DNA of 64,000 nt from assembly GCF_009882945.1 (NCBI RefSeq), contig NZ_WTUY01000002.1, forward strand, positions 699,325-763,324. Reading direction: 5' to 3'. The DNA is from Alcanivorax sp. DP30. Lineage in GTDB: Bacteria; Pseudomonadota; Gammaproteobacteria; Pseudomonadales; Alcanivoracaceae. Positions 37,408 to 47,110 of this stretch are shown here, one piece after another. The position numbers and the translations under genes are program-made. How positions within the stretch are numbered: the first letter of the stretch is position 1; each line of letters opens with the position of its first letter. Under the pieces are notes generated by a model. That model saw only the letters and a list, made by a program, of their open reading frames with translations. It ran no database searches and was not told where the DNA came from.

Positions 37408-40400
37408 ATGAAACGTATGCTTATTAACGCCACTCACCCTGAAGAGGTTCGGGTGGCACTTGTCGATGGCCAGCGTCTGTATGACCTGGATATTGAACAC
37501 AGAACTCGCATTCAGAAAAAATCCAACATCTACAAGGGCAAGATCACCCGCGTAGAACCCTCTCTCGAAGCCGCCTTTGTGGACTTTGGTGCCGAACGTC
37601 ACGGCTTCCTGCCGCTGAAAGAAATTTCTCGCCAGTACTTCCAGAAAGACCCGAAAGACATTCAGGGTCGCATCAACATCAAGGAAGTGATCAAGGAAGG
37701 CCAGGAAGTCATCATCCAGGTCTCCAAGGAAGAACGTGGCAACAAGGGCGCGGCCCTGACCACTTTCATCAGCCTGGCCGGTCGCTATCTGGTACTGATG
37801 CCAAACAACCCCCGTGCCGGCGGTATTTCCCGTCGCATCGAAGGTGAAGAGCGTGCCCAGCTTAAAGAAGCCATGAGCGCCCTCACCGTGCCGGATGAAA
37901 TGGGCGTTATCGTCCGCACCGCCGGCCTGGGCCGCAGCGCGGAAGAGCTGCAGTGGGATCTGGACTTCCTGCTCAAGCAGTGGAGCTCCATCGATGAAGC
38001 GGCCAAGGAACGCAAGGCGCCCTTCCTGATCTATCAGGAATCCAATGTCATCATCCGCGCCATTCGCGACTACCTGCGCAAGGACATCGGCGAAGTACTG
38101 ATCGACTCCGAGAAGGTGTTCGCCGAAGCCCAGGGCTTCGTCCAGCAGGTGATGCAGGACTTCCAGAGCAAGATCAAGCTCTACAATGACGAAACCCCGT
38201 TGTTCTCGCGCTTTCAGATCGAATCCCAGATCGAGACGGCGTTCGAGCGTGAAGTGAAGCTGCCCTCCGGGGGGTCCATCGTTATCGATCCGACCGAAGC
38301 CCTGGTCTCCATCGACATCAACTCCTCCCGTGCCACCAAGGGCGCGGACATCGAGGAAACCGCCCTGCAGACCAACCTGGAAGCGGCCGAGGAAATTGCC
38401 CGTCAGTTGCGCCTGCGCGATATCGGCGGCCTGATTGTGGTGGATTTCATCGACATGGGTCCGGCACGCAACCAGCGTGAAGTGGAAAACCGCATGCGCG
38501 ATGCTCTCGAAGCTGACCGTGCGCGTATCCAGCTGGGCCGCATTTCCCGCTTTGGTCTGCTGGAACTGTCCCGTCAGCGCCTGCGTCCAAGCCTGGGCGA
38601 GACCTCCAGCATTGTCTGCCCCCGCTGTGACGGCCAGGGCCATATCCGTGATGTGAAATCCCTCGCCCTGAGCATCCTGCGCCTCATCGAAGAAGAGGTA
38701 ATGAAGGAGCGCACCGGCGAAATACAGGCCCAGGTTCCGGTCGCCGTTGGCACCTACCTGCTGAACGAAAAGCGTGACCCGTTGCGCGCCATCGAGCAGA
38801 ACCACAAGGTTCGCGTCGTGATCATCCCAAACCCGAACCTGGAAACCCCGCACTTCGAAGTGGAACGCATCCGTGACGATCAGGTGGTCTCCCAGCTGAG
38901 TCACGAGATGGATCTGATGGAAGGTGCCGCCGAAGGCGAAGCTCCCAATAGCCAGGATCCCGGCGTCAAACCGCAGGAACCGGCCGTGAAACTGATGGCA
39001 CCGGACACCGCACCGCCGCCGCCCAAGCCCGCTGCGCCGGCCCCCGCAGCCCCTGCCGCTGCCCAGAACCTGGGCTTGCTGGCACGCTTCTTCACCTGGC
39101 TGGCTCAGGTCTTTACTGCCCAGCCCAAGCCGGAGAAAAAGGCCAAGCCCCAGCAGAAAGGCAATAAGGGACAGCAGAACAACCGTAACCGCAGCGCTGG
39201 CGGCAACAACCGCAACCGCAATGACAACCGCGGCGGCCGTAACGACAACCGCAACAAGCTGGATGGTGGGCGTAACGGCAACAAGGGTGGTGACAAGGAC
39301 AATCGCAACACCCGTAACCGCAAGCCACAACAGGACAAGGACGACAACCGCAAGGACTCCCGCCAGTCTGACAACAAGCGCAATGATGCCCGTGACGACA
39401 GCGGCAATGAGCAACGTCGTGGCCGCGATAACCGTCGCAACAAGCAGGACAGCGGCAAGAGCGGTGATAATAACGACAACCGCAACAACCGTAATCGCAA
39501 GCAACAGGATAACAAGCCTGACAACAAGGCCGACAAGTCCGAAGGCGGTAACAAAGGTGGCAATAACGACAGAGGCGCCAAGGCCCCTCGTCGCACTGAC
39601 GCCAAGGATGACCGTCCGCTGCGCGAGCGCAAGCGTCCGAACAAACAGCAGGCAAGCGAGAAACCCGCTGGCGAGCAGCCACCGGCCAGGCAGGAAAAGC
39701 CACAAGCAGCTCCGGCTCCGGTAGAAGATAACCATCAGCTGCAGGGCGCAGAAAGCCACCCACCCGCCAAGCTGGTTCCCGAGCAGGAGCCCGGCAAGGC
39801 CAACGCTGAACAGAAAACCAGCGCCCAGCCCAAGGCTAATCCAGCCCCCGCCCAGCCGAAGCCGGCAGCGGAGAAAGCTCAGCCCAACCAGGCAGTAGCA
39901 GAAACCCGCCAGCAAGCTGAGCAGGCCCCCAAGGCCGCCGCGGCAGAGAAAACCGAGGCTGCACCGCAAGCAGAGAGCAAGCCGGCGGAGACTCAACCTG
40001 TGGCGGAGAAACCCGCGCCGCAAGCTGAACAGCCTGCACCGGCTGCAGAGCCTCAACAGGCAGCAGTGAAAAGCGAGGCGAAGCCGGAAGCCAAGGCTGA
40101 AGCAAAACCTGAGCCGACGACGCAAGCCCAGGCAGAGCCGAAGCCTGCCGAAGCACCCGGACAGCCCCCCCAGGCCAAGGCGGAAGAAGCGCCGGCAGCA
40201 GATTCAGCGGAACCGGTTCGCGCGAGCAACGATCCACGCTCCCCGAACTACAAGCCGCAGCAGCATGCTCCGCGTCAGAAGGCCGAGAAACCGAAGCCTG
40301 CTCCGGAAGCAAATCCGCTGCCGAGCCGCGCTACTGAAGTGAAGCCTGCCGCCGCCCAGGCCCAGCCCGCTGCCGCCGAGCAAGGCCGTGCGTCCAATGA

Positions 40401-40500
40401 CCCGCGCGCCCGTCGTCGCCAACAGCAGGCAGAAGCTGCTGCGGCCAAGGCTGCGGAACAGGCGGAGAGCCCGTCCGAGGAAACGTCCTCGGACAGCTAA
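37408..40500 (+). CDS. rne: Ribonuclease E
   Basis: A 1030-residue endoribonuclease for mRNA turnover and rRNA/tRNA maturation. The N-terminal half has the S1 domain (about 35-125), 5' sensor and DNase-I-like catalytic region with VSIDINS (Asp near 303) and FIDM (Asp near 346). The zinc-link Cys of CPRC fall at residues 404 and 407, as in E. coli. The C-terminal half is disordered: an Arg/Asn/Asp-rich tract at about 585-745, likely RNA-binding, then a Pro/Ala/Lys/Glu tract. Two copies of RASNDPR lie at about 938 and 994. It scaffolds the degradosome at the membrane. ATG 37408 is chosen by family alignment; the frame opens at 37381 but runs through the leader hairpin. Confidence 0.97.
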   Translation: MKRMLINATHPEEVRVALVDGQRLYDLDIEHRTRIQKKSNIYKGKITRVEPSLEAAFVDFGAERHGFLPLKEISRQYFQKDPKDIQGRINIKEVIKEGQEVIIQVSKEERGNKGAALTTFISLAGRYLVLMPNNPRAGGISRRIEGEERAQLKEAMSALTVPDEMGVIVRTAGLGRSAEELQWDLDFLLKQWSSIDEAAKERKAPFLIYQESNVIIRAIRDYLRKDIGEVLIDSEKVFAEAQGFVQQVMQDFQSKIKLYNDETPLFSRFQIESQIETAFEREVKLPSGGSIVIDPTEALVSIDINSSRATKGADIEETALQTNLEAAEEIARQLRLRDIGGLIVVDFIDMGPARNQREVENRMRDALEADRARIQLGRISRFGLLELSRQRLRPSLGETSSIVCPRCDGQGHIRDVKSLALSILRLIEEEVMKERTGEIQAQVPVAVGTYLLNEKRDPLRAIEQNHKVRVVIIPNPNLETPHFEVERIRDDQVVSQLSHEMDLMEGAAEGEAPNSQDPGVKPQEPAVKLMAPDTAPPPPKPAAPAPAAPAAAQNLGLLARFFTWLAQVFTAQPKPEKKAKPQQKGNKGQQNNRNRSAGGNNRNRNDNRGGRNDNRNKLDGGRNGNKGGDKDNRNTRNRKPQQDKDDNRKDSRQSDNKRNDARDDSGNEQRRGRDNRRNKQDSGKSGDNNDNRNNRNRKQQDNKPDNKADKSEGGNKGGNNDRGAKAPRRTDAKDDRPLRERKRPNKQQASEKPAGEQPPARQEKPQAAPAPVEDNHQLQGAESHPPAKLVPEQEPGKANAEQKTSAQPKANPAPAQPKPAAEKAQPNQAVAETRQQAEQAPKAAAAEKTEAAPQAESKPAETQPVAEKPAPQAEQPAPAAEPQQAAVKSEAKPEAKAEAKPEPTTQAQAEPKPAEAPGQPPQAKAEEAPAADSAEPVRASNDPRSPNYKPQQHAPRQKAEKPKPAPEANPLPSRATEVKPAAAQAQPAAAEQGRASNDPRARRRQQQAEAAAAKAAEQAESPSEETSSDS

Positions 40501-40512
40501 ATTTGTTGCGAA

Positions 40513-40554
40513 GCCCACAAAAAAGCCCCGCAAGAGCGGGGCTTTTTTGTGGGC
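40513..40554. terminator. Strong bidirectional terminator after rne
   Basis: A 19-bp stem joins GCCCACAAAAAAGCCCCGC to its complement around an AAGA loop. It has U runs on both strands, so it can end rne and also transcripts arriving from the murB side. Confidence 0.93.
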
Positions 40555-40600
40555 CTCAACATGCTTCACGCAACACGCCTGACGCCAACAATCGTAACCC

Positions 40601-40668
40601 CGCAGGAGCCAACCTGCTGGCGAATGCAGCCTGGAGACAAGGTTATCGCTTGCAGGCAAGCCCTTCCG
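40601..40668. repeat. REP-like intergenic element
   Basis: GCAGGAGCCAACCTGC forms a small hairpin at 40602-40617, followed by ATCGCTTGCAGGCAAGC at 40645-40661. The latter 17-mer is the exact complement of 55699-55715. Layout resembles the paired REP units of Pseudomonas and relatives. Confidence 0.65.
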
Positions 40669-40693
40669 GCAGGAAGCGGGGAAAGCCAGGCTT

Positions 40694-40915
40694 TCAGAGG
40701 CTGGGCGGATACCCTGAATGCTGCATCAGGAGAGGCCGCGGATTACGGTTGCAAGGAAGTCGAAAGAAAATGATTTCGGGCTGGTCGGCTAGGCTACCCA
40801 CACACAATCGGCACTCACCGGTTTCAGGCACAGAGCCTTCCACGTAACGGACCCGGTGACGGCCACCGCCCCGGTTACTGGATACCTGAAAGATCCGATC
40901 ACGCTCGTCGCTCAT
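40694..40915 (-). CDS. Small uncharacterised protein after murB (73 aa)
   Basis: A 73-codon frame with a very good ribosome site: GGAGG lies 6 nt before ATG 40915, and the gene starts 20 nt after the murB stop codon. The N-terminal part is basic (RGGGRHRVR), followed by GECRLCVG with a CxxC pair near residues 34-37 and a PEIIFFRL strand. I do not recognise a family. The CxxC may bind metal or be redox-active. The gene would be the last in the kdsB-ptp-murB unit. Codon choice is less clearly coding in the last 20 residues. Confidence 0.5.
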   Translation of the reverse strand: MSDERDRIFQVSSNRGGGRHRVRYVEGSVPETGECRLCVGSLADQPEIIFFRLPCNRNPRPLLMQHSGYPPSL

Positions 40916-40935
40916 GCCATGCCTCCGCATCCCTT

Positions 40936-41955
40936 TCAGGGTAGCACAACAGGCTCTTGCTCCAGCTGGACACCAAAACGCTGCCAGACATCGCCGCGCA
41001 CGGCTGAGGCCAGCACCTGCACATCGGAGGGCGTCGCTCCCCCATAGTTGACCAGCACCAGAGCCTGCTCCCGGTGCATACCCACAGGGCCCAACTGCTT
41101 GCCTTTCCATCCCGCGGCCTCAATTAACCAGCCTGCGGCCAGTTTCACACCGTCTTGCTGGGCATAACACACCAGCCCGGGAAACGCTGCCTTGAGTGAT
41201 TCAGCCTTGTCGGCACTCACCACGGGATTCTTGAAAAAACTGCCGGCATTGGCCAGTTCCGCTGGATCCGGCAACTTGCTTTGCCGAATGGCAATGACCT
41301 GGTTGCGCACCGCTGCCGCCGTTACGGCCTGTGGCGGTTGATCCGCAAAATGCTGCTCGAGGGGCCCATAGCTGATATTGCAATGCGCCTGGCGATTCAG
41401 CTTCAACTCGATACCGGTAATGATGTAACGGCCCTTGTCACGCCCCTTGAAACGACTGTCCCGATAGGCGAACTCACATTCTTCACAGGAATAATGGGTA
41501 ACTTTTCCGGTGGCGATTTCCATCACCGTCACCTGCTCCAGTACCTGGGCAAGTTCGACACCATAAGCGCCGATGTTCTGATAGGGGGCCGCACCGGCGG
41601 TTCCCGGGATCAGGGACAAGTTTTCCAGCCCCTGCCAGCCCTGCTCCACCGTCCAGGCCACCAGATCATCCCAGTGAACGCCTGCGCCAGCCGCCACCCA
41701 GACATGCTGGTCGGTTTCCTTCACCCTGGTCATTCCATCAATGGCCAGCGAGATGGTCAGCCCGGGAAGATCGCCCTGAAGAACCAGATTGCTGCCTTCT
41801 CCGATCACATACAGCGGCGCATTCGGATCACGATCCGCCAGCACCTGCTCCAGTGCGTCCAGTGTCGTCGGGCGAACCAGGCATGCCGCCCGGGCCGGCA
41901 GGCCCAGCGTATTCAAACGGCTCAGATCGGCATTGTACTCCAGACGCAGACTCAC
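40936..41955 (-). CDS. murB: UDP-N-acetylenolpyruvoylglucosamine reductase
   Basis: A 339-residue type I MurB that makes UDP-MurNAc with NADPH and FAD. The FAD-binding VIGEGSNLVL near residue 50, YQNIGAYGVEL near 125, CEFAYRDSRFKG near 160 and the catalytic Ser region NAGSFFKNPVV near 230 are clear. It overlaps the phosphatase stop by 4 nt. It is the usual kdsB-ptp-murB order. Confidence 0.96.
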   Translation of the reverse strand: MSLRLEYNADLSRLNTLGLPARAACLVRPTTLDALEQVLADRDPNAPLYVIGEGSNLVLQGDLPGLTISLAIDGMTRVKETDQHVWVAAGAGVHWDDLVAWTVEQGWQGLENLSLIPGTAGAAPYQNIGAYGVELAQVLEQVTVMEIATGKVTHYSCEECEFAYRDSRFKGRDKGRYIITGIELKLNRQAHCNISYGPLEQHFADQPPQAVTAAAVRNQVIAIRQSKLPDPAELANAGSFFKNPVVSADKAESLKAAFPGLVCYAQQDGVKLAAGWLIEAAGWKGKQLGPVGMHREQALVLVNYGGATPSDVQVLASAVRGDVWQRFGVQLEQEPVVLP

Positions 41956-42425
41956 AGACGCTCCTGCAGGGACACCAGCAAACCGTCTGCGCCCTCTTCC
42001 ACAAGATTGAGCACTGCAGCAAAGCCATCCTCACCACCATAGTAAGGATCAGGGACTTCGCGCAGGTCACTGTGGGGGGCGTAATCCAGGAAACGCTTGA
42101 GGATCACTGAGGAACCGGGAGGCTGCATGGCGACCAAATCTGCCAGATTGGCATCATCCATGGCCAACAACACGTCAAACCTGGCAAAGTCGTCCACGGT
42201 CACCTGGCGCGCACGCAGGCTGCTCATGTCATAGCCTCGCTCTGCTGCCGCATCCTGGGTGCGCGGGTCCGGCGCACGGCCAATGTGCCAGTCTCCGGTT
42301 CCGGCGCTATCAATCAGGATGTGTTGCTCCAGTCCGGCAGCCCGAACCCTGTCGCGAAATACGACTTCCGCCGTGGGAGAGCGACAGATGTTGCCCAGAC
42401 AGACAAAAAGTACTGATATCGTCAC
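41952..42425 (-). CDS. Low-molecular-weight protein tyrosine phosphatase
   Basis: A 157-residue LMW-PTP. The P-loop CLGNICRSP with catalytic Cys9 is at the N-terminus, and the general acid Asp is in VPDPYYGG near residue 127. It starts at GTG 42425 with AGGAG 8 nt upstream and 13 bp after kdsB; a longer frame reaches back inside kdsB without support. Members can dephosphorylate tyrosine kinases of polysaccharide export, but the genomic partner here is only murB. Confidence 0.93.
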   Translation of the reverse strand: MTISVLFVCLGNICRSPTAEVVFRDRVRAAGLEQHILIDSAGTGDWHIGRAPDPRTQDAAAERGYDMSSLRARQVTVDDFARFDVLLAMDDANLADLVAMQPPGSSVILKRFLDYAPHSDLREVPDPYYGGEDGFAAVLNLVEEGADGLLVSLQERL

Positions 42426-42438
42426 GCCCGATCTCCTG

Positions 42439-43194
42439 TTACTTCGCTGCCAGCAAGGCCTGCACCCGCTGCAGGTCTTGGGGGGTATCAATCCCGCCAG
42501 GCACAGGTTCGCAGGACGGGGCGATATGAATGGATTCACCATTGGCCATGGCACGAAGCTGCTCAAGAGACTCCAACTTCTCCAGTGCCGCCGGCGCCCA
42601 GGTCACATAGCGATGCAGGAAAGCCACCCGGTAGGCGTAGATGCCGATATGACGCCACCACTGCCCACCGGAGGTGTCACGGGCACCGTCAGCAAAGGCA
42701 TCACGGTGCCAGGGAATCGGCGCCCGAGAGAAATACAGCGCCTTGCCATTGTCATCGAACACCACCTTGACCACATTGGGGTTGAAGACATCCTCGCTAT
42801 GCTCAATGGGTTCACACAACGTGGCCATCTGGCAATCCGGGTTGGCCGCAAGATTGCGGGCGACCTGATTGATAACGGCAGCAGGAATGAGTGGCTCATC
42901 CCCCTGTACATTAACGATGATATCGTCATCGGCAAGGCCAAGGCTTACGGCCACTTCCTGCAGCCGGTCTGTCCCGGAAGGATGGTTGTCGCGGGTCATG
43001 ACCACCGACACCAAACCCTCCAGGGCATCAGCAATGCGCTGATCGTCCGTAGCCACATAGACGCTGTCAGCCTCACTCAGCTGACAGCGCTCCGCCGCCC
43101 GCGCCACCATGGGTTTGCCTGCCAGATCCGCCAGCGGTTTACCGGGAAGTCGTGTAGATGCATATCGCGCCGGCACCACCACATAAAAGCTCAT
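42439..43194 (-). CDS. kdsB: 3-deoxy-manno-octulosonate cytidylyltransferase
   Basis: A 251-residue CMP-KDO synthetase for lipopolysaccharide inner-core assembly. [16 protein letters not shown] at the N-terminus is the nucleotide-binding motif, and VNVQGDEPL near 93 and HIGIYAYR near 185 are conserved. The 45-bp gap to lpxK contains a small inverted repeat, but no Trm112-like gene, which stands here in Pseudomonas (recalled). Confidence 0.96.
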   Translation of the reverse strand: MSFYVVVPARYASTRLPGKPLADLAGKPMVARAAERCQLSEADSVYVATDDQRIADALEGLVSVVMTRDNHPSGTDRLQEVAVSLGLADDDIIVNVQGDEPLIPAAVINQVARNLAANPDCQMATLCEPIEHSEDVFNPNVVKVVFDDNGKALYFSRAPIPWHRDAFADGARDTSGGQWWRHIGIYAYRVAFLHRYVTWAPAALEKLESLEQLRAMANGESIHIAPSCEPVPGGIDTPQDLQRVQALLAAK

Positions 43195-43221
43195 GAACCA
43201 CCTCTTTGACTAATTCAGGCG

Positions 43222-43246
43222 GAGTTGAAAGTTTAACGTTCAACTC
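43222..43246. repeat. Small inverted repeat between lpxK and kdsB
   Basis: GAGTTGAA and TTCAACTC are 8-bp arms around AGTTTAACG, overlapping the lpxK stop codon. A similar word, GTTGAAAGTGTAAAC, occurs at 63964. Confidence 0.55.
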
Positions 43247-44235
43247 TCCTTTTCATCCCTTCCCAGCGCCCGATCCAGCATCTGATCCAGCAACCCGTCA
43301 GGCAAATCCGCCGTCACCGGTAAAAACCACCAGTGGGGCTCTGCAAACGCCGCACACTTTACCGCATCCTTTTCCGTCATCAGCACCGGCAGGCCATCGG
43401 CAAACGCCAGGTCTGCGGGTTGATAGGCATGGTGGTCCGGAAAAACATGGGGCTGGGTACTGAGACCAATAATACTGAGAAGATTGAAAAAGCGGCGGGG
43501 GTTGCCAATGCCGGCGACAGCATGGACAGCGGGGTGCTCGCGAAGAAAGGCGCTGACATCCAGGGTACGTCCATCAGCCAGATTTTCGATCTCACCCGGT
43601 CGCATGATCATTGGATAGGCGCCGCTCCAGCCTCCGCCGGTGCTGATGACAAAGTCCACTTCCTTGAGCCTGGACGCGGGCTCCCGAAGCGGCCCTTCCG
43701 GCAGGCAATGGCCATTACCGAGACCGCGCTGACCATCGACCACAACGATTTCAGCGCTGCGAGGCAAGGCATAGTGCTGCAGGCCATCATCACTGATGAC
43801 CAGATCCGGATTAAAGTGATTGATGGCCACATCCAGGGCATTACGGCGATCCGGATCGAGCACCACCGGCACACCCGTGCGGCGAGCGATCAGGACAGGC
43901 TCATCCCCCACCTCCAGCGCGACGCTGTCGGCGGTGACGGTTATCGGGTACTGGTCCGTCTTGCCGCCATATCCACGGGATACCACAACCACCTTCAGGT
44001 CCCTTTGCCGGGCAGCCTGCACCAGCGCGATCACCAACGGGGTCTTGCCGGTGCCACCCACAGTGATATTACCCACAACCAATACCGGCACTGGCGGGCT
44101 GGGCCGCTGGGCATTGAAACGACGCAAACGTCGACGCGCTTCCAGAGACACCAGCATGGACAGCGGGCGCAAGGGCACTAGCCAGGGACTCCCCTTGTAC
44201 CACCCTTGTTGAATCCAGTCGCTAACCTTGCTCAT
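43240..44235 (-). CDS. lpxK: Tetraacyldisaccharide 4'-kinase
   Basis: A 331-residue inner-membrane kinase that phosphorylates the lipid A precursor at the 4' position. The P-loop GNITVGGTGKTPL is near residue 55, and SDDGLQHYAL with the catalytic Asp near 145 follows. It lies 36 bp after msbA, the conserved lipid A export/kinase pair. Confidence 0.95.
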   Translation of the reverse strand: MSKVSDWIQQGWYKGSPWLVPLRPLSMLVSLEARRRLRRFNAQRPSPPVPVLVVGNITVGGTGKTPLVIALVQAARQRDLKVVVVSRGYGGKTDQYPITVTADSVALEVGDEPVLIARRTGVPVVLDPDRRNALDVAINHFNPDLVISDDGLQHYALPRSAEIVVVDGQRGLGNGHCLPEGPLREPASRLKEVDFVISTGGGWSGAYPMIMRPGEIENLADGRTLDVSAFLREHPAVHAVAGIGNPRRFFNLLSIIGLSTQPHVFPDHHAYQPADLAFADGLPVLMTEKDAVKCAAFAEPHWWFLPVTADLPDGLLDQMLDRALGRDEKES

Positions 44236-44271
44236 GAACCTGCTCGACCTGATACGCCATTAGAATTGCAA

Positions 44272-46014
44272 TTACTCTTCGGCAAAATCCATCCGGTACA
44301 ACTGGGTATAAATACCATTACGGGCCAGCAGCTCTTCATGGGTACCCTGCTCCATCAGCTGCCCCTGATCGAGAACCAGAATCCGGTCCGCCTTTTCGAT
44401 GGTGGACAGACGGTGCGCAATCACCAGCGTCGTGCGCCCTGCCATCACCCTTTCCAGGGCCTGCTGGATGTGATGTTCTGACTCGGTATCCAGAGCACTG
44501 GTGGCTTCGTCCAGAATCAGTAACGGGGAGTCCTTGAGTAACGCCCGTGCGATCGCAATGCGTTGACGCTGACCACCTGACAGCTGCACGCCGTCCTGCC
44601 CAAGACGCGTATCCAGGCCATGCTCCAACTGCTCAATAAAGCGCCAGGCATGGGCATCACGAGCCGCTTTTTCAATGGTCGCATCATCGGCGATTCGCAG
44701 TTCACCATAGGCGATATTATTGCGGACTGTGTCGTTGAATAGCACCACCCGCTGGCTGACCATTGCAATCTGGTGACGCAATTCAGCAAGGCGGTATTCC
44801 GACAGCGGCACGCCATCCAGCAGAATGCGCCCGTGATCAGGATCAAAAAAACGCGGCAACATGGCGCTGATAGTGCTCTTGCCCGCGCCGGAGCGTCCCA
44901 CCAGTGCCACGGTCTCCCCGGCCTTGATGGTAAACGACAGATTGCGCAGCACCGGCGACTCCGGCTCATAGCCAAAGGTGACGCCGTCAAATTCCACATC
45001 CCCACGCACTCGCTGGGCCGGCACATAGCTGCCGGTATCCACTTCTTCAGGCGTATCCAGCAATTCAAACAGACTGGACGCACCTGTGACACCGCGCTGC
45101 ACCTTCACATTCACATCAGTGAGCTGCTTGAGGGGTTTCTGGATCATCCCGGCGGCAGCAATGTAGGACAGGAAGCCCCCTACTGTGAGATTTTCTCCCA
45201 TCAGGTGAATATACAGGTAGGTAATGGCACCAATGCCCACAGCCACGAACAGCTGAACGATCACCGTGCTGGCGATCTTGCTGGCATTGAGCTTGACGTT
45301 CTGCTTGGCGAAACTGCGGCTAACCGTATGAAAGCGACCGGCCTCCTGCTCCTGTCCACCGAAGATTTTCACCTCACCACTGCCTTCAATGGCCTCTCCC
45401 AGAAAATGGGTAATGTTGGACATGGAAGACTGGATACGGCGGCTGATCTTGCGGAAACGTTTGCTGGTGATATTCACCACCAGTGCGATCAGCGGCGCCA
45501 CTGACACCAGGATTAACGTCAGCTTCCAGTTTTGCCAGAGCAGAAAGGAAAAGAGACCGATAACCGTCAACCCTTCTCGCACAATGACGATAATGGCATC
45601 GGTGCCGGCACTGGTGACCTGCTGCGCATCAAAGATGATTTTCGACATGATGCGCCCGGAAGCATTGCGGTGATATTCCGACTGAGGCAGTTTGAGCACA
45701 TGGCCAAACACATCGTTACGCAGCACGTAGACCAGTTGCTGGGCGACCCAGTTCATACTGTAGCTGCCCATAAACTGTCCCAGCCCCTGAAAGATCACCA
45801 GCACCAGGGGCGCAATGGACACCACCATGACGCGGAAGTCCGTGGGATTGACAATGGTATCGCCCAAAAAACCGGCCAGTTGTGCCCCTCCAGCCTGGGT
45901 AGCGGCATACAGCGCATAGCCAATCACACTGATCAGCAGCATGAACCAGTGGGGACGGACATAGGACAGCAACCGTTTATAGGTTGGCCATACGTCATCG
46001 TTGGAATGACTCAT
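44272..46014 (-). CDS. msbA: Lipid A export ABC transporter/permease
   Basis: A 580-residue half-transporter that flips core-lipid A across the inner membrane. Six transmembrane helices lie in the first 320 residues. The ABC domain has Walker A GRSGAGKST near residue 376, signature LSGGQRQR near 480 and Walker B LLILDEATSALD near 500. Its start overlaps exbD by 4 nt. Confidence 0.96.
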   Translation of the reverse strand: MSHSNDDVWPTYKRLLSYVRPHWFMLLISVIGYALYAATQAGGAQLAGFLGDTIVNPTDFRVMVVSIAPLVLVIFQGLGQFMGSYSMNWVAQQLVYVLRNDVFGHVLKLPQSEYHRNASGRIMSKIIFDAQQVTSAGTDAIIVIVREGLTVIGLFSFLLWQNWKLTLILVSVAPLIALVVNITSKRFRKISRRIQSSMSNITHFLGEAIEGSGEVKIFGGQEQEAGRFHTVSRSFAKQNVKLNASKIASTVIVQLFVAVGIGAITYLYIHLMGENLTVGGFLSYIAAAGMIQKPLKQLTDVNVKVQRGVTGASSLFELLDTPEEVDTGSYVPAQRVRGDVEFDGVTFGYEPESPVLRNLSFTIKAGETVALVGRSGAGKSTISAMLPRFFDPDHGRILLDGVPLSEYRLAELRHQIAMVSQRVVLFNDTVRNNIAYGELRIADDATIEKAARDAHAWRFIEQLEHGLDTRLGQDGVQLSGGQRQRIAIARALLKDSPLLILDEATSALDTESEHHIQQALERVMAGRTTLVIAHRLSTIEKADRILVLDQGQLMEQGTHEELLARNGIYTQLYRMDFAEE

Positions 46015-46436
46015 TGTGCCTCGTTGGGGGATTCACGGGTGGTGAGTGACAGCTTAACAAAACCCAGCTGCCCCGCCACATCATAGACTCGGACCACCGA
46101 CTGATAAGCCACATTGGCATCCGCATAGATTTGCAAAGGCATATCTGCCTTGTCCTGCCCCAGCGACATCAGCGCAGTGCGCAAGGTCTTGCTGTCAGAC
46201 GCTGCCAGCTTCTCCCCGTTCACCAGATAATCGCCGGTAGAGGTAACTGTCACCGTCACCTGATCGGCAGACTGCGCCAGCGCAGCCCCATCGGCTTCCG
46301 GCAAGGTGATGGAAAGCTGTGTCTTGTCATCAAAGGTGGTAGATACCATGAAGAAGATCAGCAACAGAAACACCACATCAATTAGTGGTGTCAGGTTAAC
46401 GCTGATCTCTTCCTGGCTGGGCCGAGGGAACTTCAC
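46011..46436 (-). CDS. exbD: ExbD/TolR biopolymer transport protein
   Basis: A 141-residue ExbD. One transmembrane helix at about 16-36 has the proton-path Asp in NLTPLIDVVFLLLIFFM, and the periplasmic domain follows. Together with ExbB it uses the proton-motive force. There is no TonB nearby; the link to msbA and comEC is the conserved Pseudomonas order. It overlaps exbB by 4 nt. Confidence 0.92.
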   Translation of the reverse strand: MKFPRPSQEEISVNLTPLIDVVFLLLIFFMVSTTFDDKTQLSITLPEADGAALAQSADQVTVTVTSTGDYLVNGEKLAASDSKTLRTALMSLGQDKADMPLQIYADANVAYQSVVRVYDVAGQLGFVKLSLTTRESPNEAQ

Positions 46437-47083
46437 GCCTGCTCTCCCGGCTCGGCTTCACGATCACCATGTACCAGATCCACCACGTGGACGGCGCTTT
46501 GCTCAAGCTCCACGGTAATTTCTTCCACCCTGCGAACAAAGAAGCGATGAAAAAAGATCGCCGGAATTGCCACTACCAGGCCCGCAGCCGTGGTCAGCAG
46601 CGCCTGCGAAATGCCTCCGGCCAGCTGGGCTGCATCACCGGTGCCATGAATCATGATGGCAGCAAACACATCAATCATGCCCACCACGGTACCCAATAGC
46701 CCCAGCAGCGGAGTGATGGCCGCAATGGAACCCAGCGTGCTGAGAAATTTTTCCAGCTCATGAATCACACCGGTAGCGGATTCCTGAATGCTTTCCTTCA
46801 TGATCTCGCGACCATGTTTGGCATTGGACAGGCCCGTGGCCAGAATCCGGCCCAGCGGAGAACTGTCACGCAACTTGATCAGATTCGCGCTGTTCAACAG
46901 GCCTCGTTTCAGCAATGTCTGCACCTGCGGCACAGTATCGGCCGGAGCCAACTTGCTGGGACGCAATGTCCAGAAACGCTCAGCCACGATGGCCAATGCC
47001 ACCACTGAACAGATCAGGATCGGGAGCATCATCCAGCCCCCGGACTGCAAAAGATCCTGCACCTTGTCTCTCCCCTTACTCAC
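46433..47083 (-). CDS. exbB: ExbB/TolQ/MotA-type proton channel protein
   Basis: A 216-residue three-helix membrane protein with the MotA/TolQ/ExbB domain (AAITPLLGLLGTVVGMIDVF near 118-138 and AGLVVAIPAIFFHRFF near 170). It forms the proton channel with ExbD. It is the first gene of the exbB-exbD-msbA-lpxK run and lies 27 bp after comEC. Confidence 0.93.
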   Translation of the reverse strand: MSKGRDKVQDLLQSGGWMMLPILICSVVALAIVAERFWTLRPSKLAPADTVPQVQTLLKRGLLNSANLIKLRDSSPLGRILATGLSNAKHGREIMKESIQESATGVIHELEKFLSTLGSIAAITPLLGLLGTVVGMIDVFAAIMIHGTGDAAQLAGGISQALLTTAAGLVVAIPAIFFHRFFVRRVEEITVELEQSAVHVVDLVHGDREAEPGEQA

Positions 47084-47110
47084 TACATTGCCCGGTTGGG
47101 CATAGTCGGG

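Noticed and set aside
37390-40125. A 911-codon open frame antisense to rne
   Set aside because: It mirrors the biased codons and low-complexity tail of rne. Its product is a hydrophobic/basic artefact with no domain, and it begins inside the rne coding region.
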